From Heyndrickxia sporothermodurans (lineage in GTDB: Bacteria; Bacillota; Bacilli; Bacillales; Bacillaceae_C), in assembly GCF_016785185.1 (NCBI RefSeq), contig NZ_JAEKDY010000056.1: a stretch of 20,788 nt of DNA; one strand, written 5' to 3'. How positions within the stretch are numbered: position 1 is the first letter of the stretch; every line of letters begins with the position of its first letter. This document shows positions 7,048 to 14,714 of the stretch, one piece after another. The notes below the pieces were generated by a model, which saw only the letters and a program-made list of their open reading frames with translations, did no database searches and was not told where the DNA came from. A program made the translations under genes and the position numbers.

Positions 7048-7980
7048 ATGTTCAAACATACTACAGTGTTATTGAAAGAAACAGTCGATGGATTAAATAT
7101 CAAACCGGATGGAGTATATGTCGATTGTACACTCGGCGGAGCGGGACATAGTGAATATTTATTATCCCAGTTATCCACTAAAGGAAAATTATACGCCTTT
7201 GATCAGGACGAAACAGCAATCGAACATGCGAAAGAAAAGCTAAAAAAATATGAAAATCAAGTAATATTTATTAAAAGTAATTTCCGTTATATTAAACAAG
7301 AACTAAACAAGATTGGTGTTGAGAAAGTAGACGGTATCCTTTATGATCTCGGTGTTTCCTCCCCTCAATTAGATACACCTGAACGTGGTTTTAGTTACCA
7401 CAATGATGCACCTCTCGACATGCGTATGGATTTACAAGGTGATATTTCAGCATATGATGTTGTAAATGAATGGCCATATGAAGATTTAGTTCGTATTTTT
7501 TTCAAATATGGTGAAGAGAAATTTTCAAAGCAAATTGCAAGGAAAATAGAAGCAGCAAGAGAAAATGGTCCAATTAAAACAACCGGTGAATTAGTAGAAT
7601 TAATTAAAGAAGGTATTCCTGCGCCGGCAAGACGTAAAGGCGGTCATCCAGCGAAAAGGGTTTTCCAAGCTATAAGAATTGCTGTAAACGATGAATTAGG
7701 TGTATTCGAAGATTCATTAAAACAAGCTATTGACCTATTAAATCCAGGTGGGAGAATTAGTGTCATTACGTTTCACTCTTTAGAGGATCGAATATGTAAA
7801 TCAATTTATAAAGAAGCAAGTAGTGGGCCAGAATTGCCGCCAGGATTGCCAATAATACCTGACGAATATAAGCCTAAATTAAAGATCATTACTAGAAAAC
7901 CGATTGTTCCGGATGTTTCAGAACTCGAGGAGAATAATCGTGCTCGATCTGCTAAACTGCGAATCGCTGAGAAAAATTAA
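7048..7980 (+). CDS. rsmH: 16S rRNA (cytosine-1402-N4)-methyltransferase RsmH
   Basis: S-adenosylmethionine-dependent N4-methylation of C1402 in the ribosomal P site. The 310-aa length is normal. Visible signatures are HTTVLLKETVDGL at the N-terminus, the SAM-binding loop TLGGAGHS (28-35) and YDLGVSSPQLD. The inserted domain has GGHPAKRVFQAIRIAVNDEL, and the C-terminus has ITFHSLEDRICK and ARSAKLRIAEK. AAAGGTG at 7034-7040 is seven bases before the ATG. It follows mraZ after 57 bases with no terminator and precedes ftsL by 26 bases, the standard dcw order. Confidence 0.96.
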   Translation: MFKHTTVLLKETVDGLNIKPDGVYVDCTLGGAGHSEYLLSQLSTKGKLYAFDQDETAIEHAKEKLKKYENQVIFIKSNFRYIKQELNKIGVEKVDGILYDLGVSSPQLDTPERGFSYHNDAPLDMRMDLQGDISAYDVVNEWPYEDLVRIFFKYGEEKFSKQIARKIEAARENGPIKTTGELVELIKEGIPAPARRKGGHPAKRVFQAIRIAVNDELGVFEDSLKQAIDLLNPGGRISVITFHSLEDRICKSIYKEASSGPELPPGLPIIPDEYKPKLKIITRKPIVPDVSELEENNRARSAKLRIAEKN

Positions 7981-8006
7981 GAAATGATGAATGGAGGGTC
8001 CATAAA

Positions 8007-8369
8007 TTGAGTAATTTAGCAAGAAAACAACAACAACCATATATACAACCGAAGATTCATACAGAACCGAAAATTCAACCAATACATAGGTGCAGTCAAA
8101 TCACATTAGGTGAAAAGCTATTAGCTGCGCTCGTTATCGCATTTGTTTGCATTATGGCTATTAAGGTTATTGCTACGCAAGCAGCAATATATAAAGTGAA
8201 TAAAGAAATTCATCAGATGGAAGCCTCTGTTCAAACAAAGAAAAAGGTAAATGAAGATTTAAAAATGCAAGTTAGTGACTTAAGCAAATATGAACGTATT
8301 CGGGAAATTGCTAAAAAGCAAGGATTAAAAATGAATGACAAAAATATTAAGGTTGTTGAGGGACAATGA
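8007..8369 (+). CDS. ftsL: Cell division protein FtsL
   Basis: Bitopic divisome protein that forms a complex with DivIB and DivIC and supports PBP2b at the septum. The 120-aa protein has a cytoplasmic tail (1-33), one membrane helix (about 36-57) and an extracytoplasmic coiled coil (about 60-95: VNKEIHQMEASVQTKKKVNE) ending in DLSKYERIREIAKKQGLKMN. MSNLA, ITLGEKLL and the DLSK-ERI-IAKK-GLK block match Bacillus FtsL. The start codon is TTG, supported by GGAGGG at 7993-7998 eight bases upstream and by the conserved MSNLA. The tail has a small internal near-repeat (QPKIH, EPKIQPIH). The pbpB start overlaps the stop by four bases. In B. subtilis FtsL is an unstable, rate-limiting protein, and a weak start codon would suit low expression. 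Confidence 0.93.
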   Translation: MSNLARKQQQPYIQPKIHTEPKIQPIHRCSQITLGEKLLAALVIAFVCIMAIKVIATQAAIYKVNKEIHQMEASVQTKKKVNEDLKMQVSDLSKYERIREIAKKQGLKMNDKNIKVVEGQ

Positions 8370-10591
8370 GAAAAAGTAAAATTAGCATGAACATCGGAGC
8401 AGCGATATTATTTCTAATATTCGGCCTGCTCTTTTTTATACTAATCGTTCGGATGTTAACGATTCAGGTATCGGGCCAGGTTCAAGGCAAACCGTTAGCT
8501 GCAATGGCAATGAAGCAACATTTAAAAAATACAGAAATTGAGTCAAAACGCGGGAATATTTATGACGTTAATGGGAAAGTCATTGCAGAGGATACAACTT
8601 CTTTTCGCCTGCAAGCGATTCTCGATAAGAAAATGACTATTGATCCAAAACATCCAAACCATGTGACGGACCCGCAAAAAACGGCGGAACAGCTTGCAAA
8701 ATATATCGATATGCCGGAAAACGAAATATATAAACGTTTAACGAAAAAAGGTGCAAAGCAAGTTGAATTCGGCAAAGCAGGGGAAGATGTACCGTATAAA
8801 ACGAAGGAAAAAATTGAAAAATTAAAACTTCCTGGAATAATATTCGCCCGGGAATCTAAACGATACTATCCAAATGGTGTGTTTGCATCACATGTCATTG
8901 GTTTTGCTCAAAAACCGGAGGAACTAAATAAAAAAACAGGTAAAATAGAAATAGGGGAAAAAACAAAAGGGAAAATGGGAATTGAACAATTTTATGATAA
9001 AGATCTCCAAGGGACAGACGGGAAAATCCAGTTTGAAGGAGATGCATGGAGTTATTTAATTCCCGGTTCTAAGGAAAAGGTGAAAAAGCCCAAAAACGGA
9101 AAAGATATTTATTTGACTATCGATAAAAAAATCCAAAGCTTCTTAGAAGATGCGATGACCGAGGTTGACAAAAAGTATAATCCGAAAGAAATGGTAGCTA
9201 TTGTCGCAGATCCGAAAACAGGGAAAATTTTAGGAATGTCACAAAGGCCTACCTTTGACTCGATGACTCGTGAAGGCATCGAAAAGAAATGGCAAAATCT
9301 AGCGATAGAAGAACCGATTGAACCGGGATCAACGATGAAAATATTTACATTAGCAACAGCTGTCCAACAAGGTGTGTTTAATCCGAATGAAAAATATATG
9401 TCTGGAACTTTCAAAGTTAAAAATGATCCAAGACCTATTAATGATTGGAATTATGGACAAGGTTGGGGACCGATCACATATTTGGAAGGTGTTCAACGAT
9501 CATCAAATGTAGCATTCGCTAAATTGCTTGATAAGATTGGAAAAGACACGTTTCGTACGTATCTAGATCGTTTTCATTTTGGTGTTCCAACAAACATCGG
9601 CTTACCGAATGAAGCGTCGGGAAAAATACTATACAACTGGCCAAAAGAAAAATATACGACGACCTATGGCCAAGGAACAACTGTTACACCTATCCAAATG
9701 GTCCAAGCGGCAACTGCGATTGCGAATGATGGCATTATGATGAAGCCATATATTGTTGATAAAGTAGTAGATCCGAATAATAATAAGGAAGAAAAAACAA
9801 AACCGGAATCAATTGGCAAGCCTATTAGTGCAGATACAGCTAAAGAAGTTAGGGATATTTTACGTACAGTTGTAACAAGTAAACACGGAACTGGTAAAGG
9901 ATATGAAATTGAAGGATACTCTGTCACTGGAAAAACAGGTACTGCGCAAATTCCCAATCCTAATGGTGCCGGATATTTAAGAGGAGGAAGTGACTATATT
10001 TTTTCATTTTTAGGTATGGCACCGAAGAAAGATCCGAAATTAATTGTTTATGTAACAGTAAAACAGCCACAGACGACTTATGAAAATGGCTCCAAAGTTG
10101 TACAATCAATATTTAATCCGGTTATGAAAAATAGTTTACAATACTTAAATATTAAACCTGCAAAAATGGAAAAATCGGAAATTAAAAACATTCCAAATGT
10201 AGATAAGAAATCAGTTAGTGATGCGATAACTACATTAAAAGATTTAGGATATGAGGCGATTGCAATCGGGGATGGCAACCAAGTTATTGATCAATTGCCG
10301 AAAGCTGGTTCTACTCTGCTTCAAGGTGAAAAAGTCATACTAAAAACGAACGGAAAACCATCCGTTCCCGATATGTTACATTGGTCAAAAAGAGATGTAT
10401 TAAAAGTTGTGGAGTTACTAGATTTAAAACTTAATATGATTGGAACTGGTTATGTAACGAAGCAAAATATTAGTCCATCCTCACCGATTAAGACAGGTGA
10501 CCATCTAGTAGTAAATTTTCAATCTGCAGAAAATATGGAAACACCGAAAAAAGATAAAAAGAAAAATGAAGACGATTCTCCACTTGATTAA
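8366..10591 (+). CDS. pbpB: Penicillin-binding protein 2B, septal transpeptidase
   Basis: Class B PBP that cross-links peptidoglycan at the division septum. The 741-aa protein has a short cytoplasmic tail, one membrane anchor (about 10-33), and the class B pedestal domain with ESKRGNIYD (59-67). The transpeptidase domain carries catalytic S322 in GSTMK (321-325), SSN (379-381) and KTG (523-525). Two PASTA domains follow (about 606-662 and 663-719), then a lysine/aspartate-rich tail. The two PASTA domains and the gene position distinguish it from SpoVD, which has one. Translation is coupled to ftsL by ATGA. The gene ends the mraZ-rsmH-ftsL-pbpB run; a GC-rich hairpin follows. It is slightly longer than the B. 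subtilis protein (about 716 aa), partly from the charged tail. Confidence 0.96.
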   Translation: MRKSKISMNIGAAILFLIFGLLFFILIVRMLTIQVSGQVQGKPLAAMAMKQHLKNTEIESKRGNIYDVNGKVIAEDTTSFRLQAILDKKMTIDPKHPNHVTDPQKTAEQLAKYIDMPENEIYKRLTKKGAKQVEFGKAGEDVPYKTKEKIEKLKLPGIIFARESKRYYPNGVFASHVIGFAQKPEELNKKTGKIEIGEKTKGKMGIEQFYDKDLQGTDGKIQFEGDAWSYLIPGSKEKVKKPKNGKDIYLTIDKKIQSFLEDAMTEVDKKYNPKEMVAIVADPKTGKILGMSQRPTFDSMTREGIEKKWQNLAIEEPIEPGSTMKIFTLATAVQQGVFNPNEKYMSGTFKVKNDPRPINDWNYGQGWGPITYLEGVQRSSNVAFAKLLDKIGKDTFRTYLDRFHFGVPTNIGLPNEASGKILYNWPKEKYTTTYGQGTTVTPIQMVQAATAIANDGIMMKPYIVDKVVDPNNNKEEKTKPESIGKPISADTAKEVRDILRTVVTSKHGTGKGYEIEGYSVTGKTGTAQIPNPNGAGYLRGGSDYIFSFLGMAPKKDPKLIVYVTVKQPQTTYENGSKVVQSIFNPVMKNSLQYLNIKPAKMEKSEIKNIPNVDKKSVSDAITTLKDLGYEAIAIGDGNQVIDQLPKAGSTLLQGEKVILKTNGKPSVPDMLHWSKRDVLKVVELLDLKLNMIGTGYVTKQNISPSSPIKTGDHLVVNFQSAENMETPKKDKKKNEDDSPLD

Positions 10592-10592
10592 C

Positions 10593-10634
10593 ACAAGGCT
10601 GACCTATTGAAAAGGTCAGCCTTGTTCTGTTCTA
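10593..10634 (+). terminator. Hairpin terminator between pbpB and spoVD
   Basis: ACAAGGCTGACCT (10593-10605) pairs perfectly with AGGTCAGCCTTGT (10613-10625), a 13-bp stem with a 7-base loop, two bases after the pbpB stop. The following tract is only partly T-rich (TCTGTTCTATT), so read-through is possible. Confidence 0.7.
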
Positions 10635-10716
10635 TTGCTACATGTACAAGCATATATTCTAGTTGAGAAATGTGAAATGTACGAGTCATTACTAGAATAA
10701 GAGGAGGATCGTTTAC

Positions 10717-12636
10717 GTGAAACGTGTATCCAATGTAACAGTTAGAAAACGATTAGTAATTGTTCTTTTTGTTGGGATATTAATATTTGGTATCATTGAT
10801 GTCAGGCTAGGTTATGTCCAATTAGCTTTAGGAAACTGGTTAACAAGTGGTGCGAAGGAATTGTGGAGCAGGGAAATTCCGTTTGAACCTGAGAGAGGTA
10901 AGATCATTGATCGAAATGATATACCAATTGCGGAAAATAAAAGTGCGCCAACCGTATTTGTTGTCCCAAGACAAGTAGTAAACCCGGGTGAGACTGCAGA
11001 AAAGCTAGCTTCTGTATTAAATGCTTCCAAAGAGAAAATTTACAAGCAAATTACAACAAATTCACGGATGGAAAGAATTAAAGAAGGGAGAAAAATTTCT
11101 ACTGATAAAGCAAATGAAGTAAGAAATTTAAAATTGAAAGGTGTTTATATTGGAGAGGATTCACAAAGATACTACCCGTACGGCAGCTATTTGTCGCATG
11201 TTTTAGGGTTTACAGGAGTAGACAATCAGGGGCTGATGGGACTAGAACTTTTTTACGATGAAGAGTTAAAAGGTGAAAAAGGTTCTGTTCAATTTTATTC
11301 CGATGCAAAAGGGAGAAGGATGCCTGATATGTCAGACGATTATAAACCGCCGAAAGATGGCCTTGATTTAAAGCTGACAATCGATACGAAGGTACAGACG
11401 ATCATCGAAAGAGAGTTGGATATTGCTGAAACGAAATATACACCGGATGGTCTTATCGCAATCGCTATGAACCCGAAAACAGGTGAAATTTTAGGGATGT
11501 CGAGTCGACCGACGTTTAATCCCGCTAAATTTCAAGACGTAAAACAAGAAGTTTATAATCGGAATTTGCCTATCTGGAGTACGTATGAACCAGGTTCAAC
11601 TTTTAAGGTTATTACGTTGGCCGCTGCGCTAGAAGAGGGGAAAGTTGATCTCGATAAGGACTCTTACTATGATAAAGGGAGTATTAAAGTAGCGAATGCC
11701 AATTTGAAATGCTGGAAACGAGGGGGACATGGGCAAGAGACTTTCTTAGAGGTAGTGGAAAACTCTTGTAACCCAGGTTTTGTAGAATTAGGACAACGAC
11801 TTGGGAAAGAGAAATTATTTAAATATATTCGCAATTTTGGATTTGGTGACAAAACAGGGATTGATTTGGCTGGAGAATCGAAAGGAATCTTATTTAATAT
11901 GAATAGAGTGGGGCCGGTAGAACAAGCTACGACCGCATTTGGACAAGGAGTGTCTGTCACACCAATTCAACAGGTAGCTGCTGTTTCTGCTGCTGTAAAT
12001 GGCGGAACATTATTTGAACCATTTGTTGCAAAAGAACTCGTTGATCCGAAAACAAAGAAAACGGTTATGGAAAAAAAGCCTGTTGCAAAGCGAAAGGTCA
12101 TTTCTAAGGAAACTTCAAAGGAAGTACGAAGAGCTTTGGAAAGCGTTGTCGCAAAAGGAACGGGAAAAAAAGCATTTGTAGAGGGCTACCGTGTAGGTGG
12201 AAAAACGGGTACAGCTCAAAAGCCGAAGCCGGGTGGAGGATATTTAGAAAATAACTATGTTCTTTCATTCATAGGTTTTGCACCAGCTGATGATCCGCAA
12301 ATCGTTGTTTATTTAGCCGTTGATAATCCCAAAAACACTGTTCTTTTTGGAGGACAGGTGGCAGCTCCTATAGCTGGGACAATCATTGGGGATAGTCTTC
12401 GTGCAATGGGCGTTAAACCAAGAAAAAAACAAATGGAAAAAGAAATTACTCCTTATTTGGATACTCCTATGATAAAAGTGCCGGATCTAAAAGGATTAAC
12501 GAAAAAAGGCCTATTAGAACAATTAGATAATCTAAAATTAGACGTATCAGGAAAAGGAGAGACAGTTATTAGACAAGACCCTCAGCCAGGAACAAAAGTG
12601 GAAGAAGGGGCTACAATACGTGTTTATATGAATTAA
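10717..12636 (+). CDS. spoVD: Stage V sporulation protein D, class B penicillin-binding protein
   Basis: Transpeptidase needed for spore cortex peptidoglycan, working with SpoVE in the forespore outer membrane. The 639-aa protein has one membrane helix (about 12-32), the pedestal with EPERGKIIDRN, and the transpeptidase motifs GSTFK with S294 (293-297), SCN (350-352) and KTGT (496-499). One C-terminal PASTA domain spans about 585-639. S294, C332 and C351 fall at the positions I recall for B. subtilis SpoVD, where the cysteine pair is kept reduced by StoA. Retention of both cysteines argues for true SpoVD rather than a second vegetative PBP. GTG start with AGGAGG at 10702-10707. The gene stands alone between two hairpins, so it needs its own promoter. 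I see a sigma-E-like -35 (CATATA, 10651-10656) but no convincing -10. Confidence 0.94.
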   Translation: MKRVSNVTVRKRLVIVLFVGILIFGIIDVRLGYVQLALGNWLTSGAKELWSREIPFEPERGKIIDRNDIPIAENKSAPTVFVVPRQVVNPGETAEKLASVLNASKEKIYKQITTNSRMERIKEGRKISTDKANEVRNLKLKGVYIGEDSQRYYPYGSYLSHVLGFTGVDNQGLMGLELFYDEELKGEKGSVQFYSDAKGRRMPDMSDDYKPPKDGLDLKLTIDTKVQTIIERELDIAETKYTPDGLIAIAMNPKTGEILGMSSRPTFNPAKFQDVKQEVYNRNLPIWSTYEPGSTFKVITLAAALEEGKVDLDKDSYYDKGSIKVANANLKCWKRGGHGQETFLEVVENSCNPGFVELGQRLGKEKLFKYIRNFGFGDKTGIDLAGESKGILFNMNRVGPVEQATTAFGQGVSVTPIQQVAAVSAAVNGGTLFEPFVAKELVDPKTKKTVMEKKPVAKRKVISKETSKEVRRALESVVAKGTGKKAFVEGYRVGGKTGTAQKPKPGGGYLENNYVLSFIGFAPADDPQIVVYLAVDNPKNTVLFGGQVAAPIAGTIIGDSLRAMGVKPRKKQMEKEITPYLDTPMIKVPDLKGLTKKGLLEQLDNLKLDVSGKGETVIRQDPQPGTKVEEGATIRVYMN

Positions 12637-12660
12637 AATCGGACAATTACATTATTGTTG

Positions 12661-12692
12661 AAAGAAGCGGCATTTGTTTGCTGCTTCTTTTT
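12661..12692 (+). terminator. Rho-independent terminator after spoVD
   Basis: AAAGAAGCGGCA (12661-12672) pairs with TGCTGCTTCTTT (12679-12690), 12 pairs including one G-T, around a 6-base loop. It runs straight into TTTTT (12688-12692). It separates spoVD from the murE operon. Confidence 0.8.
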
Positions 12693-12725
12693 GCTAAAGA
12701 AATAGCATCAATCAGTTTTTTTTAG

Positions 12726-12731
12726 TAAAAT
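12726..12731 (+). promoter_or_regulatory. Weak candidate -10 element for the murE operon
   Basis: TAAAAT at 12726-12731 is the best -10 match between the spoVD terminator and murE. No good -35 lies 16-18 bases upstream (ATAGCA or TAGCAT near 12702-12708). Transcription from here would give a leader of about 70 bases. That leader contains an imperfect hairpin, CCTAT-GGAAA (12755-12766) against TTTCC-ATAGG (12776-12785). Confidence 0.3.
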
Positions 12732-12808
12732 AGATAAGGACTGCTTTTTATCTGCCTATTTGGAAATCGTCTACTTTTCCATAGGTTGAACTATTGGAGG
12801 ATTAAAAA

Positions 12809-14269
12809 ATGAAATTACATACGTTACTTAAAGTATTGCCACTAATAAAACAACCAAATGAAAATCCGGAAGTTATCGAAATTGTTCAAGACAATCGGAA
12901 AGTAACAAAGGGATCATTATTTATTTGCATTAAAGGTCTTACAGTTGACGGACATACGTTTGCAAAAGAAGCCGAGGAAAAAGGTGCAGTAGCAATTGTC
13001 GCAGAGCATCCTGTTGATGTCACAATCCCTGTGATTATTGTGAAAAATACGAAAAGAGCTATGGCTATACTCGCAGATGCCTTTTATGAACAACCTACGA
13101 AAAAGCTACATTTAATTGGTATTACAGGAACAAATGGAAAAACAACAACAAGTCATTTAATTGACCAAATTTTTCGCGATGCGGGCAAAGTAACAGGACT
13201 AATCGGAACGATGTATATAAAAATGGCGGAGCAAATTCTGGATACAAAAAATACAACTCCTGATAGTATGACACTTCAAAAAACGTTTAAACAAATGGTT
13301 GATTTGAATGTGGATTCTGCTATTATGGAAGTTTCCTCTCATGCATTAGATCAAGGGCGAGTAATGGGGTGTGATTACGATATCGCTGTGTTCACGAATT
13401 TGACGCAAGATCATTTAGATTATCACCATACGATGGAAGAGTACCGAAGAGCAAAAAGCTTATTGTTTTCCCAACTAGGAAATACATATGATCACAATCG
13501 TCCGAAATTCGCTGTCCTAAATACGGATGACCCGGCTTCGGAAAAAATTCAAAAAGAAACGGCTGCACATATTATTAGCTATGGAATTGATCATGAAGCA
13601 GATTTTTATGCAAAAAACATTGAAATAAGTGCAAAAGGAACGACTTTTACACTGAAATCTCCAGAAGGAGAACATGTGCTGCATATTCAACTAATAGGAA
13701 AGTTTAGCATATATAATGTGTTGGCAGCTATTGCAGCTGCATATGTTTCTAATATTCCAATGGAACAAATTATCCATTCAATCGAATCAATTAAAGGGGT
13801 TGCCGGCAGATTTGAGTTAGTTCATGGTGGGCAGGATTTTCCAATTATTGTTGATTATTCACATACCCCGGACAGTCTTGAAAATGTCTTGAAAACAATT
13901 CAACATTTTGCCAAAAAACGTGTTTTTGTCATTGTTGGATGTGGTGGCGACAGGGATAAAACAAAGCGCCCTATTATGGCGCAAATCGCTTGTCAGTATG
14001 CTTCTGATCCAATCTTTACTTCCGATAATCCCCGAAGTGAAGATCCTGTCCAAATTTTAAAAGATATGGAGGCAGGTGTGACGGGAAAGAATTATCAAAC
14101 GATTGTTGATCGTCGCGAAGCAATTTTTTATGGCATAAAACAAGCTAAAAGTGGGGACGTCGTTTTAATTGCTGGGAAAGGACACGAAACTTATCAACAA
14201 ATTGGAGATCAAATTCTTGAGTTTGATGATCGTGTTGTAGCTTTAGAAGCGGTAAAGGAGAATGGATGA
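12809..14269 (+). CDS. murE: UDP-MurNAc-L-Ala-D-Glu:meso-diaminopimelate ligase MurE
   Basis: Adds the third stem-peptide residue to the cytoplasmic peptidoglycan precursor. The 486-aa protein has the three Mur ligase domains: the UDP-binding N-domain with DNRKVTKGSLFICIKG, the ATPase domain with P-loop GTNGKTTT (107-114) and YRRAK with the likely carbamylated K216, and a C-domain. DNPRSEDP (406-413) in the C-domain is the signature of enzymes specific for meso-diaminopimelate, so the cell wall is of that type. The EVSSHALDQGR and TNLTQDHLDYH blocks are intact. GGAGG (12796-12800) precedes the ATG by eight bases. The next gene starts directly after the stop. Confidence 0.96.
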   Translation: MKLHTLLKVLPLIKQPNENPEVIEIVQDNRKVTKGSLFICIKGLTVDGHTFAKEAEEKGAVAIVAEHPVDVTIPVIIVKNTKRAMAILADAFYEQPTKKLHLIGITGTNGKTTTSHLIDQIFRDAGKVTGLIGTMYIKMAEQILDTKNTTPDSMTLQKTFKQMVDLNVDSAIMEVSSHALDQGRVMGCDYDIAVFTNLTQDHLDYHHTMEEYRRAKSLLFSQLGNTYDHNRPKFAVLNTDDPASEKIQKETAAHIISYGIDHEADFYAKNIEISAKGTTFTLKSPEGEHVLHIQLIGKFSIYNVLAAIAAAYVSNIPMEQIIHSIESIKGVAGRFELVHGGQDFPIIVDYSHTPDSLENVLKTIQHFAKKRVFVIVGCGGDRDKTKRPIMAQIACQYASDPIFTSDNPRSEDPVQILKDMEAGVTGKNYQTIVDRREAIFYGIKQAKSGDVVLIAGKGHETYQQIGDQILEFDDRVVALEAVKENG

Positions 14270-14713
14270 ATGCTATCAATCAAAGATATTAATCATCTTT
14301 CAAATAGTATGAGGGGGATTAATCAGTCGAATATTACATTTGAACTAGTATCAATATTCTCAGACTTCCCTCAACCAAAAGGATTATTTATACCGATACA
14401 TGATGCTAATTTGGATAAAGCAATTGAAAATGGAGCGATTGCGGCAATATGGAAGGAGAATGAACCACTTCCATCTTATACGCCAAACCATTTTCCAGTT
14501 TTTTTTGTCAAACAGCCTATTGCAACATTACTTACTTTATGTGAGGATTACAAGGGGAAATTAAATCAAAAAGAGTGTGAAACAATGACTAAATTTGCAT
14601 TTTATTCACCTTCACTTCTGAACGGCTCGAAATACACATATGATATAGCTGTAGAAGATGAACGGTTAAAAGAAACGATAAAAAAATATATAGAAAAGAG
14701 TAGGAAGGGATAG
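14270..14713 (+). CDS. Small stand-alone protein resembling the MurF N-terminal domain
   Basis: I do not recognise this as an established gene. The 147-aa protein has a stretch (about 27-97: VSIFSDFPQPKGLFIPIH, then AIENGAIAAIWKEN, then FPVFFVKQPIATLLTL) that lines up by eye with the UDP-MurNAc-binding N-domain of MurF/MurE. In B. subtilis MurF the counterparts are LFIPLKG, AGVAAVLW and a DTLTALQQL-like helix. The P-loop ATPase and C-terminal ligase domains are completely absent, and the remaining 50 residues are a charged tail (RLKETIKKYIEKSRKG). It cannot be an active ligase. It begins on the base after the murE stop, with AAAGGAG (14254-14260) nine bases upstream. It ends one base before the mraY start, and is intact. 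That suggests a maintained gene rather than debris. It sits where murF lies in some dcw clusters. It may be a remnant, a precursor-binding accessory protein or a partner of MurE; no function can be claimed. Confidence 0.7.
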   Translation: MLSIKDINHLSNSMRGINQSNITFELVSIFSDFPQPKGLFIPIHDANLDKAIENGAIAAIWKENEPLPSYTPNHFPVFFVKQPIATLLTLCEDYKGKLNQKECETMTKFAFYSPSLLNGSKYTYDIAVEDERLKETIKKYIEKSRKG

Positions 14714-14714
14714 A

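Noticed and set aside
9109..9957. Reverse-strand open frames inside pbpB
   Set aside because: Antisense shadows of PBP coding sequence; no ribosome sites or recognisable products.
10650..10678. Sigma-E promoter for spoVD (GCATATATT near 10650, TGTGAAAT at 10671-10678)
   Set aside because: The -35 is acceptable, but the -10 matches CATACAAT at only four of eight positions, so I did not annotate it although biology predicts a mother-cell promoter here.
12661..12692. Inverted repeat after spoVD considered as a protein-binding operator
   Set aside because: The GC-rich stem followed by a T run immediately after a stop codon is fully explained as an intrinsic terminator.
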